From Halomicronema sp. CCY15110 (GTDB taxonomy: Bacteria > Cyanobacteriota > Cyanobacteriia > Phormidesmidales > Phormidesmidaceae), in assembly GCF_016888165.1 (NCBI RefSeq), contig NZ_JACSWC010000319.1, positions 1 to 51,956 of the forward strand: a DNA stretch of 51,956 nt. Direction: 5' to 3'. The notes beneath the pieces are model-generated. The model did no database searches. It saw nothing but the letters and a program-made list of their open reading frames with translations, and had not been told where the DNA came from. The position numbers and the translations under genes were made by a program. Numbering within the stretch: position 1 is the first letter of the stretch; each line of letters starts with the position of its first letter. Positions 34,589 to 45,048 of the stretch are shown here, in pieces.

Positions 34589-36745
34589 ATGGCAACGTTT
34601 CTATTGGAAGTTGGGACAGAAGAACTGCCCGCCAGTTTTGTGGAAGAAGCCCTCGCCCAGTGGCGCGATCGCATTCCCACTGAACTCGAAGCAGCTTATT
34701 TAGCCCCCGGCGACATTCGCTACTACGGAACGCCGCGACGCCTCGCTCTCCTGTTGACGGATTTGCCTGAGAAACAGCCCGATCGCGAGGAAGAGGCCAA
34801 AGGGCCACCCGCGAAAGCGGCTTTCAAAGACGGCAAACCGACAAAAGCGGCTGAGGGCTTTGCCCGGTCGAAAAATGTCAGCGTCGAAGATTTGGCGATT
34901 CGCGAAACGGACAAGGGCGAGTTCGTGTTTGTGCAACACCAGATTCCGGGGCGACCCGCAGCGGAGCTTTTGCAGGAATGGGTGCCCCAATGGATTTTGG
35001 GTCTGGAAGGCAAGCGCTTTATGCGCTGGGGCGATGGCGATTTTAAGTTCCCCCGCCCGATTCGTTGGGTAGTGACGCTGCTAGACGATGAATTGATTCC
35101 CCTGACGCTGGAGAATGGCTCGGAAAAGTGCGAGAGCGATCGCGTCACTCAAGCCCACCGAGTCCTGCATCCCGCCCCGATTACCCTGCAACACGCTCAG
35201 GACTATGTCGCCACGCTCCGAGGAGCCTACGTGGAAGTCGATGTCGAAAAGCGGCAAACCCAAATCAAAGCCGCCGTCGAAACAGCGGCAGCGGGGGTGA
35301 GTGGGACGGCTCGGATTGATGCCGACTTACTGAGTGAAGTCGCTAACCTGGTGGAATGGCCTACGGCAGTGGTGGGGGAGTTCGAGACGGAATTTTTGGA
35401 GCTGCCGTCCGAAGTCGCCATCATGGAAATGGAGAGCCACCAGCGCTACTTTCCGGTACTCCAGCCCGGTACAGCGGCTCAGTTACTGCCGTACTTCATC
35501 ACCATTTCTAACGGTGATCCCCAAAAGTCGCCACTGATTGCCGAGGGCAATGGTCGGGTGATCCGGGCGCGGCTCTCGGACGGCAAGTTTTTCTTTGATG
35601 CCGATCGCGCTGTTTCCCTCGATACCTTTGTCACTAAGCTCGACACCGTGACGTTTGAAGAGCGGCTCGGGTCGATGGGGGCCAAGGTCGATCGCATTGA
35701 GGCGATCGCCACCCTGATTGCCGACCAGTTAAATCTGGGCGAAACCGAACGACTACACCTGCACCGGGCGGCGCATCTTTGTAAAGCGGACTTGGTCACC
35801 CAAATGGTGGGCGAATTCCCCGAATTGCAGGGGGTGATGGGGGAAAAGTACGCCCGCCATTGCGGGGAAGCAGAGCCCGTGGCGATCGCCATTGCCGAAC
35901 ACTATTTGCCGCGCGGTGCTAACGACCATTTGCCCCAAACGTTGATTGGTCAGGCCCTGGGACTCGCCGACCGGCTCGATACGCTGGTCAGCATTTTTAG
36001 CTTGGGCATGTTGCCGACGGGCTCCTCGGATCCCTTTGCGCTGCGGCGAGCGGCGAATGCGATCGTCACCGTGACCTGGGACGCCAACCTCGCCATCAAC
36101 TTGCATGAACTGCTGGATCAAGTTGTCAACACTTTTGTTGACAATCCTGATTTGACGGTGGATCGGGCTGAGCCGTTGCGATCGCAGCTGCAAGACTTTT
36201 TCCTCCAGCGGGTGCAGACCTTACTGCAAGACGATTTGGGGATCGACTACGACTTAGTCAATGCCGTGCTAGGCGAAAACGATCCGACTTACACCCAGCG
36301 CGCACTGACGGATTTGCTGGATGTGCGCGATCGCGCCACCTATTTGCAGGCCATTCGGCAGGATGGCACCCTCGCCAAGATTTATGAAACGGTGAATCGG
36401 GCAGCCCGGTTAGCGGCTCAGGGCACATTGGACACCGCCGCTCTGGATCCGGCTCAGGTGATTGAGACGGGCCGCTTTCAGCAAGCGTCAGAACGGGCGT
36501 TTTACGAGGTATTGCAAGCGCTGTTGCCCCAAACCCAAAGCGCCCAGCGCGATCGCGATTATCAGCAGCTCATTGCGGGACTCGAAAATGCCGCCCCGGT
36601 AGTCAGCCGCTTTTTTGATGGGCCTGACAGCGTGATGGTGATGGACAAAGATCCCGCGATTCAGCAAAATCGACTGAATCTCTTGGGTTTGCTCCGTAAC
36701 CATGCCCGCGTGCTGGCCGACTTTGGGGCCGTGGTGAAAGGGTAA
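34589..36745 (+). CDS. glyS: Glycine-tRNA ligase beta subunit
   Basis: Beta chain of the bacterial two-subunit glycyl-tRNA synthetase; it binds tRNA and works with GlyQ. 718 residues, as expected. The N-terminus [19 protein letters not shown] is diagnostic, followed by [36 protein letters not shown] (residues about 138-160), [22 protein letters not shown] and [16 protein letters not shown]. The middle HD-like region [20 protein letters not shown] and the C-terminal DALR-type anticodon-binding domain complete it. glyQ is not in the window. AGGAAG lies about 12 bases upstream of the ATG. murD follows after about 100 bases. Confidence 0.97.
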   Translation: MATFLLEVGTEELPASFVEEALAQWRDRIPTELEAAYLAPGDIRYYGTPRRLALLLTDLPEKQPDREEEAKGPPAKAAFKDGKPTKAAEGFARSKNVSVEDLAIRETDKGEFVFVQHQIPGRPAAELLQEWVPQWILGLEGKRFMRWGDGDFKFPRPIRWVVTLLDDELIPLTLENGSEKCESDRVTQAHRVLHPAPITLQHAQDYVATLRGAYVEVDVEKRQTQIKAAVETAAAGVSGTARIDADLLSEVANLVEWPTAVVGEFETEFLELPSEVAIMEMESHQRYFPVLQPGTAAQLLPYFITISNGDPQKSPLIAEGNGRVIRARLSDGKFFFDADRAVSLDTFVTKLDTVTFEERLGSMGAKVDRIEAIATLIADQLNLGETERLHLHRAAHLCKADLVTQMVGEFPELQGVMGEKYARHCGEAEPVAIAIAEHYLPRGANDHLPQTLIGQALGLADRLDTLVSIFSLGMLPTGSSDPFALRRAANAIVTVTWDANLAINLHELLDQVVNTFVDNPDLTVDRAEPLRSQLQDFFLQRVQTLLQDDLGIDYDLVNAVLGENDPTYTQRALTDLLDVRDRATYLQAIRQDGTLAKIYETVNRAARLAAQGTLDTAALDPAQVIETGRFQQASERAFYEVLQALLPQTQSAQRDRDYQQLIAGLENAAPVVSRFFDGPDSVMVMDKDPAIQQNRLNLLGLLRNHARVLADFGAVVKG

Positions 36746-36842
36746 GCAGTTGGGGATCGGGTGCAGGGTGTCGCGGCTGGGAAATCGAACCTGGCCGCCG
36801 ACAAGATAACTTCCAAGTTCTAGGTTGCATAGCTACCAGGTG

Positions 36843-38192
36843 ATGGACAAACAGGCGCATGTGATTGGGTTGGGGAAATCGGGCATCGCGGCGGCGCGAC
36901 TGCTGGCGCAGCAGGGTTGGCAAGTCGTGTTGAGCGATCGCAACCTTGCCCCCCTGTTAGCCGATGCGGTGTCGGCGTTGCAGGCTGATGGAGTAAGCGT
37001 CCGATTGGGGCACAGCTTTGGCGCTCAGGATGACGCGTCGCTGATTGTGGTCAGTCCGGGGGTGCCCTGGGATCTGCCTGCACTCAAACAGGCTCGCGAG
37101 CAGGGCAAAGAGGTCATTGGTGAAGCAGAATTGGCCTGGCGTCACCTGAGCGATCGCCCCTGGGTAGGCATTACGGGCACCAATGGCAAAACGACGGTGA
37201 CGGCCCTCACGGCAGCGATTTTTCAAGCGGCGGGACTCAACGCCCCGGCCTGCGGCAATATTGGTGACGCGATCGGCGACTTAGCGCTCAACTCGACGCC
37301 GCCAGATTGGGTGATTGCTGAACTGAGTAGTTATCAGATTGAGTCATCTGCTACCCTCGCCCCCAAAATTGGCCTGTGGACGACCTTCACCCCGGATCAT
37401 CTGGCCCGTCATCACACCCTAGAAAACTACTTTCGGATTAAAGCGCAGTTGCTGCATCAGTCAGAACAGGTGGTGCTGAATGGCGATGATCCCTATTTGC
37501 GAACCCACGCCAGCAACTTGTTTCCCCAACCCTATTGGACGAGCACCCAGGGCCGCGAGGCGATCGCCCCCCTCACCCCCCTGGCCTACATCGAAGACGG
37601 CTGGGTCAAGATCAACGACCGCCCCATCGTCGCTGCCGATGCGCTGAATATGGTGGGCACGCATAACCAGCAAAATCTGTTGTTAGCCGTCGCTGCTGCC
37701 TATTTGGCCGGTTTGGCCCCCGCCGCGATCGCCCATGGCGTCAAAATGTTTCCTGGGGTGCCCCATCGGTTAGAGCGGGTCGCCACCTGGCAGGGCATCG
37801 ACTTTATCAACGACAGCAAAGCCACGAACTACGATGCCGCCGCAGTCGGATTGCGGGCGATCGCCCCACCCGCCATCCTGATCGCCGGAGGAGAAGCGAA
37901 GGATGGCGACGATACCGACTGGCTCAACGAAATTCAAGCCAAAGCAGCTAGCGTTTTATTAATCGGCAGCGCCGCTCCCCAATTTGCCGCGCGATTAAAA
38001 GAGACGGACTTTGCGGCGGTTGAGATTGTCGAAACGATGGAACGAGCCGTGCAACGCAGCGCTGAAATTGCCCCTCAGCTAGCGGCCAAAACAGTGCTGC
38101 TTTCTCCCGCCTGCGCCAGTTTTGACCAATATCCCAACTTTGAGGTGCGCGGCGACCATTTCCGCAGTTTGTGCCAGTCGCTCCTGGCGTAG
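36843..38192 (+). CDS. murD: UDP-N-acetylmuramoyl-L-alanine:D-glutamate ligase
   Basis: Cytoplasmic peptidoglycan-precursor enzyme adding D-glutamate to UDP-MurNAc-L-Ala. 449 residues. Signatures: [15 protein letters not shown] (N-terminal nucleotide-binding domain), [26 protein letters not shown] (ATP loop, about 112-125), [49 protein letters not shown] and the C-terminal [22 protein letters not shown]. The ATG at 36843 is preferred; in-frame GTG (36840) and TTG (36825) are also possible. It lies downstream of glyS on the same strand and converges with a glycosyltransferase gene about 20 bases away. Confidence 0.97.
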   Translation: MDKQAHVIGLGKSGIAAARLLAQQGWQVVLSDRNLAPLLADAVSALQADGVSVRLGHSFGAQDDASLIVVSPGVPWDLPALKQAREQGKEVIGEAELAWRHLSDRPWVGITGTNGKTTVTALTAAIFQAAGLNAPACGNIGDAIGDLALNSTPPDWVIAELSSYQIESSATLAPKIGLWTTFTPDHLARHHTLENYFRIKAQLLHQSEQVVLNGDDPYLRTHASNLFPQPYWTSTQGREAIAPLTPLAYIEDGWVKINDRPIVAADALNMVGTHNQQNLLLAVAAAYLAGLAPAAIAHGVKMFPGVPHRLERVATWQGIDFINDSKATNYDAAAVGLRAIAPPAILIAGGEAKDGDDTDWLNEIQAKAASVLLIGSAAPQFAARLKETDFAAVEIVETMERAVQRSAEIAPQLAAKTVLLSPACASFDQYPNFEVRGDHFRSLCQSLLA

Positions 38193-38214
38193 AGCCATCC
38201 GGTCGCTAAAGGCG

Positions 38215-39294
38215 CTAAAGATAACGCTGCAAGACTTCAACCGTGGCTTCCCCGGTGCGTTGCCAACTGAACTGCGCCGCCCGATCGCACCCCGCCGCAC
38301 TCAACTGTTTGACCAAATCAGGGTCTCTAGTCAGGCGATGCATGTAGTGAGCGATCGCCCCCGCATCAGTGGGATTCACCAACAACGCCGCGTCTCCCGT
38401 GACTTCGGGAAGGGAGGCGCGATCGGACGCAATTACTGGGGTGCCACAGGCCAGCGCTTCCAGCACGGGCAGACCAAACCCTTCCCACAGGCTGGGGAAA
38501 ATCAGCGCCAAGGCTTGATTGAGTAAACCGGGCAACTGGTCATAGGACACGTAGTTCAGAAATTTGACCTGTGAGGTAATGCCTAACTCGTCAGCCTGTC
38601 GTTTGAGGTCGGGCGTGTAGCGGGGGTCTTCAGGACCAGCAATCCACAGCTCGTAGTCTCGGTAATGAGGAATTTGGGCAAAGGCTTGGAGGGCGATCGC
38701 GCCATTTTTATAGGGCGTCTGCCGACCCAACAGCAAAAAATAGTTGCGCCGCTCTAGTCCTAATAGCTGAAAGTGCTGGGCATCGTGCGCTAAAGCGATC
38801 GGCGTAATTTTTTGGGGACTCACGCCGTAAAACTCAGTCAGGTCTTTAGCAGTGGCCTCAGAATTGCAGAGGATGTGCTCTGCCATCTGCACCACTTGCG
38901 GCACGTAGTACCGATGCAGCCAAGTTTGTGCCCGCGACACTGGAAACCGGAGCGGGATCAGGTCATGCACCATCACGACGCAGCGGCAGCGGGTGAAAAG
39001 CGGGGCTTCCGTAATCGGAGAGAAAAGGAGGGAGGGGGCGGGCGATCTCGCCGTGAGTTGCCGATAAATCGACGGTAAACGGAACTGCGTCCAAAGAAGC
39101 CGTCGCAAATGCCCCGACATCCCGTATTCAGCAGTCATCTGGTCGGGTACCGGGTGATAGTCGGCCAAGCCGCTAGCCGTCGTCGCCAGATAGTCCGGCT
39201 GCAATTGCGCGAGATAGGGCAACAAGTTCAGAGCATAGTTCGTGGTGCCCGTTGGCCGACGCAACAGGTAAGCCAGGTTCACCAACACTGTCAT
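38215..39294 (-). CDS. GT4-family (GT-B fold) glycosyltransferase
   Basis: A 359-residue glycosyltransferase of the glycosyl-transferases group 1 / GT4 type. The N-terminal domain has the glycine-containing [15 protein letters not shown] loop and [13 protein letters not shown]. The C-terminal domain has [43 protein letters not shown] and the conserved donor-binding [23 protein letters not shown], followed by [12 protein letters not shown]. No membrane segment is visible; such enzymes often act at the inner face of the membrane on surface polysaccharides. Sugar donor and acceptor are unknown. The ATG lacks a strong ribosome-binding site. It converges with murD. Confidence 0.9.
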   Translation of the reverse strand: MTVLVNLAYLLRRPTGTTNYALNLLPYLAQLQPDYLATTASGLADYHPVPDQMTAEYGMSGHLRRLLWTQFRLPSIYRQLTARSPAPSLLFSPITEAPLFTRCRCVVMVHDLIPLRFPVSRAQTWLHRYYVPQVVQMAEHILCNSEATAKDLTEFYGVSPQKITPIALAHDAQHFQLLGLERRNYFLLLGRQTPYKNGAIALQAFAQIPHYRDYELWIAGPEDPRYTPDLKRQADELGITSQVKFLNYVSYDQLPGLLNQALALIFPSLWEGFGLPVLEALACGTPVIASDRASLPEVTGDAALLVNPTDAGAIAHYMHRLTRDPDLVKQLSAAGCDRAAQFSWQRTGEATVEVLQRYL

Positions 39295-39423
39295 CGTTGC
39301 CCCGGCCTCCCCATGCTTGCCAACATTATCGGTTCCCTAGCAACCGCTAGATCCGCCCATCGCCGATGCCCTAGCCGCCACCTCAGTCGAACGACTGTTG
39401 CCGTCATGGGCATCTATCGCTCG

Positions 39424-40056
39424 CTACTCTGCACCCTCCTCAGGAGCCGCTTCACCTTCACCCTCGGGGGCGGCTTCGCCGCCTTCTTCAGGCGCAGCGG
39501 GCGCGGGTTCTGCGCCTTCTGCACCGCAGTAGGTGTTCACTTCGTTGATGATGGTCGATTCTTCGACCGACAATTCTTGAATTTGCTGAACGGCTTGCAC
39601 CGTTTGCTGCTGCGACTCTTCAATCTTGGCGGGCAAGTCCGCCTCGGTTTCCACATCTTGTACCACGCTCATGGCCGAGCTGGCCTGGGTCAGTGCAGTG
39701 CTAAAGCCCTGCACCATCTCGATGTAGCGATCGCGATAGCTAATCAGTTGCTCATCGCTGAGATCCGTGTTTTCTAGCTCAGTGCCGAGGGCATCTAAAT
39801 CGCTGACGACGCCATTCACCGCCTGCACGTACTGGTCGGCAGCGGCTTTAATATCGTCCAAACTTTTGACCTGCGCCGCATTGGCGCTAAAGGTTTGAAT
39901 ATTGCTCTCGAACGCAGGCATAAAGCCTTGAGCCTGGTTGACAATTTCGGCTAGGCGATTGCATTGCGAGACTGTGGACTCACCACAACCAGCCGCCAGC
40001 AAAGCGATCGCGGCACTCGCTGAAACCACGCCCAGACGGCGGCGAACTGTCAGCAT
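39424..40056 (-). CDS. Predicted lipoprotein with acidic Ala/Glu/Gly-rich tail
   Basis: A 210-residue exported lipoprotein of unknown function. The N-terminus MLTVRRRLGVVSAS leads into a hydrophobic core ending in the lipobox LLAAGC, with the lipidated cysteine at residue 24. Residues 30-170 are largely helical, with repeated Gln/Glu/Ala spacing that suggests a coiled coil. The last about 30 residues are low complexity, built from EGGEAAPEGEGEAAPEE-like repeats. The ATG at 40056 is chosen because GGAAGGAGA lies immediately upstream and it begins a textbook signal; the longer open frame upstream is not needed. Cysteines at about 33 and 180 could form a disulfide. No family recognised. Confidence 0.85.
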   Translation of the reverse strand: MLTVRRRLGVVSASAAIALLAAGCGESTVSQCNRLAEIVNQAQGFMPAFESNIQTFSANAAQVKSLDDIKAAADQYVQAVNGVVSDLDALGTELENTDLSDEQLISYRDRYIEMVQGFSTALTQASSAMSVVQDVETEADLPAKIEESQQQTVQAVQQIQELSVEESTIINEVNTYCGAEGAEPAPAAPEEGGEAAPEGEGEAAPEEGAE

Positions 40057-40374
40057 GAAAGTCTCCTTCCCAGAGTAAAAATCAATCACAAGCAGCAACA
40101 GAATTTTAGATTCTATCGGCTGGGCACATAATACTCTCGATTGTCCGCTCTGCCCGGTCAATTTTGCTGAGCCCATGCCCGTCAAACATCCGGTGCAAGC
40201 AACTCATCCTTAAAAGTCTTAGGGGATACCGCCATAAAGCTGAAACGAAGCTGTTAGGATCAAGATACGTCTTTTTTAACTGCGCTGACGCCGCTGGATA
40301 TCTTAGTCAAGTCCCATGCCGTCAGCGTTAGTAGCGTTCCATGTACTGCCTTTGGCGCACCCGTTGAAATCATC

Positions 40375-40914
40375 ATGCCCACCCCCGCCGAGTTTTTAGA
40401 AGCCACCAAATATTTGGGGATTGCCACCCTCACCATGGCTGGCATCACGTTATTAGCCTTTGGGTTGGGCTGGGGCTTCCGATTTCGGCTCGTGGGCATC
40501 ACCAGCTTTATGGGAGTGCTGACGGGGGGCTTGTTGGGGTTAAGTTTCGAGCCGTTTACGCCCACGGTGGTGCCGGGCTCAGTGCCCTACAAAACGGTAT
40601 ACGACTCTGGGGCCGCCCAAATTGTGATCAAAGTTTCAGACACGATCACGCCAACAGAACTGGAAGCGACGCTACAGCAGGCGGCTGCCAATTTGCTGAA
40701 ACCCAGTCGCCTCGGAGTCATGGGCGTGGCCCCAACGATTCGCGCCCGCACCATCGTTCACGAGGCCGGGGGCGTCTCGAATTTGGTCTACTTGGGGCAA
40801 GTTCAGCCGATACGCGACCCCAATGCCGACTCAGATTTGGATATCAAAATCTTCGCCGACGCTTTTGACGCTCTGTCTGCATCTACCGCTAGTCTGACTG
40901 ACGACCACGCTTGA
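40375..40914 (+). CDS. ycf51: Ycf51-family protein (DUF2518)
   Basis: A 179-residue protein matching the cyanobacterial/plastid Ycf51 (DUF2518) pattern: MPTPAEFLEATKYLGIATL, two membrane helices (about 12-34 and 38-58) joined by WGFRFRLVGITSFMGVLTGG, then FEPFTPTVVPGSVPYKTVYD and a soluble C-terminal domain with LLKPSRLGVMGVAPTIRARTIVHE. The function of Ycf51 is not established. Its presence supports a cyanobacterial origin. It is followed 24 bases later by the iron-alcohol-dehydrogenase gene on the same strand, so they may be co-transcribed. Confidence 0.88.
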   Translation: MPTPAEFLEATKYLGIATLTMAGITLLAFGLGWGFRFRLVGITSFMGVLTGGLLGLSFEPFTPTVVPGSVPYKTVYDSGAAQIVIKVSDTITPTELEATLQQAAANLLKPSRLGVMGVAPTIRARTIVHEAGGVSNLVYLGQVQPIRDPNADSDLDIKIFADAFDALSASTASLTDDHA

Positions 40915-40938
40915 GGACACGCTAACTGTATAAACCCG

Positions 40939-42102
40939 ATGAATACAACTACTTTGCCGCCGTTGATGATTGCTCCGGCTCAGGTGAGCCGTGGTACCGG
41001 AATTTTGCCCCATATGGGAGCCGCGATCGCCGCCTTGGGCACCCGGCCCCTGGTGATTGGGGGCGAGCGATCGCTGGCCCAAGCCGAGCCCTGGCTGACC
41101 CCCGCCCTGCAAGATCTAACCACAGCAACAGCGACCTACGGCGCGGACTGTAGCGAGGCGACCTTAGCCCGATTGTCGGATGCGATCGCGGCCCACCAAG
41201 CCGACCTCATTATCGGCGTGGGCGGCGGCAAAGCTCTCGATACGGCGAAATTGGCCGCCCACCAAGCACAGTTGCCCGTGGTGACGATTCCCACCTCGGC
41301 GGCGACTTGCGCTGCCTGGACGGCCCTGTCGAACGTTTACTCCGAAGCCGGGGCCTTTCTATACGATGTGGCGTTGGCCCGTTGTCCCGATCTGCTGATT
41401 TTGGATTACGACCTGGTGGCGACGGCTCCCCAGCGCACCCTGATTGCGGGCATTGGCGATGCCCTCGCCAAGTGGTACGAAGGTTCTGTAAGTAGCGGCG
41501 ACTCAGATCAGACGCTGATCATTGCGGCGGTGCAACAGGCGCGGGTGCTGCGAGATTTGCTGCTGCAAAAAACGCCAGCGGCCTTAGCTGAGCCCGGTGG
41601 CGCGGTGTGGCGAGAAGTGGTGGATGCCTGTGTGCTGCTGGCCGGAGTGATGGGTGGCCTCGGTGGCGCGCAATGCCGCACGGTGGCAGCCCACGCCGTT
41701 CACAACGGGTTGACCCACCTGGCCGAGAGCCACGGCATTTTGCACGGCGAAAAAGTCGCCTATGGCATTCTCGTGCAGCTACGGCTGGAAGAAATTGCCC
41801 AGCAGTCTTCTCTGGCTTACACGTCGCGGCAGCAGCTCATGCAGTTTTATCAGGCGATTGGCTTGCCCCAAACCCTGGCCGACATGGGTCTGGGCGATGT
41901 GCGGGTGAGCGATTTGCAACGGGCGGCAGACATCACCTGCCGTCCCCAGTCTGACATTCATCACTTGCCGTTTAGCGTTACGCCAGCAGCCTTGATGGGC
42001 GCATTGGTCACCACCACGACTGAAGAGATGAAAGTTAAAAAATCGCAGGCGGCAAGCCAGACGGCGACCCCAGTCCATCCGTCGGCGGCGCGATCGCGCT
42101 AA
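40939..42102 (+). CDS. Iron-containing alcohol dehydrogenase family protein (glycerol dehydrogenase-like)
   Basis: A 387-residue protein of the Fe-ADH/GldA superfamily. NAD-binding GVGGGKALDTAKLAA (about 93-107) and TIPTSAATCAAWTALS are typical. Metal-ligand positions appear as GIGDALAKWYE (aspartate), HAVHNGLTHL (histidine) and SHGILHGEKVAYG (histidine pair). These fit glycerol-dehydrogenase-like enzymes using zinc or iron. The exact alcohol substrate is unknown, and many cyanobacterial members are uncharacterised. The C-terminus has an extra Ser/Thr/Ala-rich tail of about 25 residues. The ATG comes 24 bases after ycf51. Confidence 0.9.
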   Translation: MNTTTLPPLMIAPAQVSRGTGILPHMGAAIAALGTRPLVIGGERSLAQAEPWLTPALQDLTTATATYGADCSEATLARLSDAIAAHQADLIIGVGGGKALDTAKLAAHQAQLPVVTIPTSAATCAAWTALSNVYSEAGAFLYDVALARCPDLLILDYDLVATAPQRTLIAGIGDALAKWYEGSVSSGDSDQTLIIAAVQQARVLRDLLLQKTPAALAEPGGAVWREVVDACVLLAGVMGGLGGAQCRTVAAHAVHNGLTHLAESHGILHGEKVAYGILVQLRLEEIAQQSSLAYTSRQQLMQFYQAIGLPQTLADMGLGDVRVSDLQRAADITCRPQSDIHHLPFSVTPAALMGALVTTTTEEMKVKKSQAASQTATPVHPSAARSR

Positions 42103-42284
42103 CCGTCGGGATCTGAACATATTCCAAATTGGCCAAGTCCTGCCTGACCAAGGCAAGCCTCTGGTTCGCGAGCGAAATTCGCAATCCAAAATTGGGATGC
42201 ACTCTGTGGTTTAAGCTAGAAAATCTAATTACTTTTGCACAGTGGGCGCGGCGGCGCTCCGACATTTACGAGAGGATTGCGGGC

Positions 42285-43487
42285 ATGAATCTGGATTGGC
42301 TGCAACCAGCAGAGCGGGTGCGGCGTTTACCCCCGTATGTGTTTGCGCGGTTAGATGAACTGAAGGCCGGTGCTCGGGAGCGGGGACTCGACCTGATTGA
42401 TTTGGGCATGGGCAATCCCGATGGCCCCACCCCGCAGCCGGTGATCGATGCAGCCCATGCAGCGATTCAAGATAGTGCCAATCACGGCTACCCGCCGTTT
42501 GAGGGCACGGGCAGCTTTCGGGAGGCGATTACCCAGTGGTACCACCGGCGCTATGGCGTCAGCCTGGATTCCAATGGGGAGGCGCTGCCCTTGCTGGGGT
42601 CGAAAGAAGGGTTGGCGCACCTGGCGATGGCCTACATCAACCCCGGTGACACGGTGCTGGTGCCGACGCCTGCGTATCCCGCGCATTTTCGCGGCCCCGC
42701 GATCGCGAACGGCCACATTTACGACCTGCCCCTGACGGTGGAAAACGACTGGCTGATTGACGTTGCCGCGATTCCTGAAGACGTTGCTCGCAGAGCCAAA
42801 GTGCTCTTTTTCAACTATCCCAACAACCCGACGGCGGCGACGGCTCCCCGCGAGTTTTTTGAAGAGATTGTGGCCTTTGCCCGGCATTACGAAATCATGC
42901 TGGTCCATGACCTCTGCTATGCCGAACTCGCCTTTGATAACTACCAGCCCACCAGCCTGCTAGAAATCCCCGGTGCCAAAGACATCGGCGTCGAGTTTCA
43001 CACCCTGTCTAAGACCTACAACATGGCAGGCTGGCGGGTCGGTTTCGTCGTCGGCAACCGTAATATCATTCAAGGACTCCGCACCCTGAAAACCAATCTC
43101 GACTACGGTATTTTCTCGGCGCTGCAAAAAGCGGCAGAAACCGCCCTGCAACTGCCTGATCATTATTTGGACGAGGTGCAAACCCGGTACCGCACCCGTC
43201 GCGATTTCCTGATCAAAGAATTCGCCTCCCTCGGCTGGGAAGTGGCGAAAACCCGCGCCACCATGTATCTCTGGGTCGCTTGCCCCCCTGGCATTTCATC
43301 CACCGATTTTGCTCTCTCAGTGATGGAGCAAACGGGCGTCGTATTCACGCCGGGGAATGCTTTTGGGCGCGGCGGTGAGGGCTATTTCCGGGTGAGTTTG
43401 ATTGCCGACTGCGATCGCCTCGGGGAAGCGATGAACCGCTTGCGCCAAGCTAATATCCAGTTTGGCCCGGTGGCCGCTAAAGTGTGA
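42285..43487 (+). CDS. PLP-dependent class I/II aminotransferase (aspartate aminotransferase-like)
   Basis: A 400-residue fold-type I aminotransferase. Visible are LIDLGMGNPDGPTPQ, GYPPFEGTGSFREAI, GSKEGLAHLAMA, PTPAYPAHFRG, FFNYPNNPTAATA, HDLCYAELAFD and the PLP lysine in HTLSKTYNMAGWRVGFVVGN (about residue 240). The conserved arginine near the C-terminus (GYFRVSLI) binds the substrate carboxylate. The sequence is closest in feel to AlaC/LL-diaminopimelate-type aspartate aminotransferases of cyanobacteria; the exact amino donor is not readable. The ATG at 42285 is chosen because homology begins at MNLDW and AGAGGA precedes it; the frame is open further upstream, but that part is not family-like. 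Confidence 0.92.
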   Translation: MNLDWLQPAERVRRLPPYVFARLDELKAGARERGLDLIDLGMGNPDGPTPQPVIDAAHAAIQDSANHGYPPFEGTGSFREAITQWYHRRYGVSLDSNGEALPLLGSKEGLAHLAMAYINPGDTVLVPTPAYPAHFRGPAIANGHIYDLPLTVENDWLIDVAAIPEDVARRAKVLFFNYPNNPTAATAPREFFEEIVAFARHYEIMLVHDLCYAELAFDNYQPTSLLEIPGAKDIGVEFHTLSKTYNMAGWRVGFVVGNRNIIQGLRTLKTNLDYGIFSALQKAAETALQLPDHYLDEVQTRYRTRRDFLIKEFASLGWEVAKTRATMYLWVACPPGISSTDFALSVMEQTGVVFTPGNAFGRGGEGYFRVSLIADCDRLGEAMNRLRQANIQFGPVAAKV

Positions 43488-43644
43488 GGTTAGTAACGAC
43501 TATCTGTTGCAGCGGCAAATGATCTGCCCGATAGACCGCCCGGACTGATGGCATAGCCACTATGCTGAACCGCAACTTTCCAGCCACAGCGCTGGACTAC
43601 CCTACAATCTCTTACAGTAACGACACCCGACGGAGTAGCACCCC

Positions 43645-43833
43645 ATGTTTAATATCGGCTGGACGGAAGTGATTTTGGTTCTCGGAGTCGGGCTACTCAT
43701 CTTTGGCCCCAAAAGAATTCCCGAACTGGGGCAAGCCTTGGGCAAAACGTTGCGCATCGTCAAAGACGAAATCAATACGACCGATGTAGAAGAGACCGCT
43801 TACATCGAAGAGGAAGACGAAGAGCCATCTTAG
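43645..43833 (+). CDS. tatA: Sec-independent protein translocase subunit TatA/TatE
   Basis: A 62-residue Tat translocase pore protein. The N-terminal helix FNIGWTEVILVLGVGLLIFGPKRIPELG includes the FGP hinge (about 20-22) and the amphipathic helix GQALGKTLRIVKDEI. The tail is short and acidic (EEEDEEPS). TatA multimers help fold-competent, twin-arginine proteins cross the cytoplasmic or thylakoid membrane. GGAG lies nine bases before the ATG, and TACAAT at 43603-43608 is a plausible -10. It is a single gene between the aminotransferase gene and ftsX. Confidence 0.95.
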   Translation: MFNIGWTEVILVLGVGLLIFGPKRIPELGQALGKTLRIVKDEINTTDVEETAYIEEEDEEPS

Positions 43834-44145
43834 TGTGTTCCATCTAAATACCCCCCAAGCCCCTTCCCCAAAAACAAGCGAAGGCGAGCCGGAAAGCCTT
43901 GTCTGACAAAATCCTTGCCCATTTTGGTAGAGGGGAAACGTTGGCGTAGCCTGCCCAGCGAACTTAGGGGTGAGGATCAAGATTTAGGTACTTGGTAGCT
44001 CAGAACGGGAGAAGGGAGGCATCGAGACGCTGGCAATAAAAGTCCGGCGCACGACAGAATCGGTGACCATCCGAACACCCAGAGACCCCTTCACCCAGCA
44101 ACCCATCCACTGCCCGCAACCGGGATGTGATTGGCTTACCGATCC
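43834..44145. other. Spacer between tatA and ftsX with decayed dispersed repeat
   Basis: About 310 bases between convergent genes. The left part contains the inverted repeat listed at 43860-43935 and wording such as GCGTAGCCTGCCCAGCGAAC, which resembles dispersed repeats of cyanobacterial genomes. No ORF is convincing. Confidence 0.5.
43860..43935. repeat. Imperfect inverted repeat CCCCTTCCCCAAAA ... TTTTGGTAGAGGGG
   Basis: Fourteen-base arms (43860-43873 and 43922-43935) with three mismatches, 48 bases apart. The pattern resembles a decayed miniature repeat element common in cyanobacterial spacers. It lies between two convergent genes. Confidence 0.55.
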
Positions 44146-45048
44146 TTAGCGCAGGGCGTATTTGCGGACTGCCACCAAACTCCCCAGCAGGCCAATGACG
44201 CAGCCTAAGCTCAGGAGCGAAGTCGGCAACAGAATAGTTTGCTGGGGGGTGAGTTGGAGGCCATTCACCACGAATTTAATAAAGTCGGGCTGCTGGTTGA
44301 CCAGTTCGAAGAGGAACTGATGAATACCGGCGAGTAGGCCCCAAGCCACGCCCGCCCCCACCAGCCCAAAAAAGGCTCCCTGGAGAATGAAGGGCAGGTA
44401 AATCCAGACGTTAGTGGCCCCGACGAGCTGCATCACCTCAATTTCTTGGCGGCGAGCCATCACAATCAGGCGAATGGTCGTCGTGATGACGGCGATCGCG
44501 GTCAGACTCAAAATGCCGATCACAAAAAAGCTCGACCAGCGGAGTCCTTGATTGAGCTGTTCGATGCGCTGTACCGCTTCATCGATATACAGCACATCGC
44601 TGACGCCCTGAATCGTTTGCAGTTGCGCCGCCAGTTGGGGCACATCTTCCGAGCGATTGGCCTTCACCCGCAGCGCATCCACCAGGGGATTGCCCTTGAG
44701 CTGTTCCGTCGCCCCGGCAATATCAGAAATACCCAGGTCAGCCACCAGTTGTTCCCAGGCCACCTCTTTCGAAATGGACTCGACATTGGTCACGGTGGGC
44801 AAGGCGGCGACCGCTTCCTGCAACGTATCGGCGGGCACCCCACTATCGAGGTAAACCGAGACTTCGAGCTGACTGCCAAAGTGATTCAGCAAGCCTTCGA
44901 GTTGCCAACTGGCCTGTAGGCTAATACCGAAGAGAAAGAGCAGCACCGTCATGGTACTAATGGCGGCCCAGTTCATCCAGCCCCCACGGCGTAACCCCAA
45001 TAGAGTTTCGCGAATCAGATAGTCAGCTTTAGCAAAAGCCTTGAACAT
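44146..45048 (-). CDS. ftsX: Cell division protein FtsX
   Basis: Permease-like partner of FtsE that controls septal peptidoglycan hydrolases. 300 residues with the FtsX topology. After a short N-terminus comes TM1 (AAISTMTVLLFLFGISL). A periplasmic domain of about 135 residues follows (SQLEVSVYLDSGVPADTLQEA, VESISKEVAWEQL), then three C-terminal spans around IRLIVMARRQEIEVMQLVGATNVWIYLPFILQG, which includes the signature RRQEIEVMQLVGA. The ATG at 45048 is chosen from homology (relatives begin near KADYLIRETL); a longer frame exists. ftsE is not adjacent in this window. Confidence 0.95.
   Translation of the reverse strand: MFKAFAKADYLIRETLLGLRRGGWMNWAAISTMTVLLFLFGISLQASWQLEGLLNHFGSQLEVSVYLDSGVPADTLQEAVAALPTVTNVESISKEVAWEQLVADLGISDIAGATEQLKGNPLVDALRVKANRSEDVPQLAAQLQTIQGVSDVLYIDEAVQRIEQLNQGLRWSSFFVIGILSLTAIAVITTTIRLIVMARRQEIEVMQLVGATNVWIYLPFILQGAFFGLVGAGVAWGLLAGIHQFLFELVNQQPDFIKFVVNGLQLTPQQTILLPTSLLSLGCVIGLLGSLVAVRKYALR

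Noticed and set aside
34401-34703. A 100-codon open frame overlapping the start of glyS
   Set aside because: It runs out of frame into glyS, has no family pattern and its composition follows from the glyS codons.
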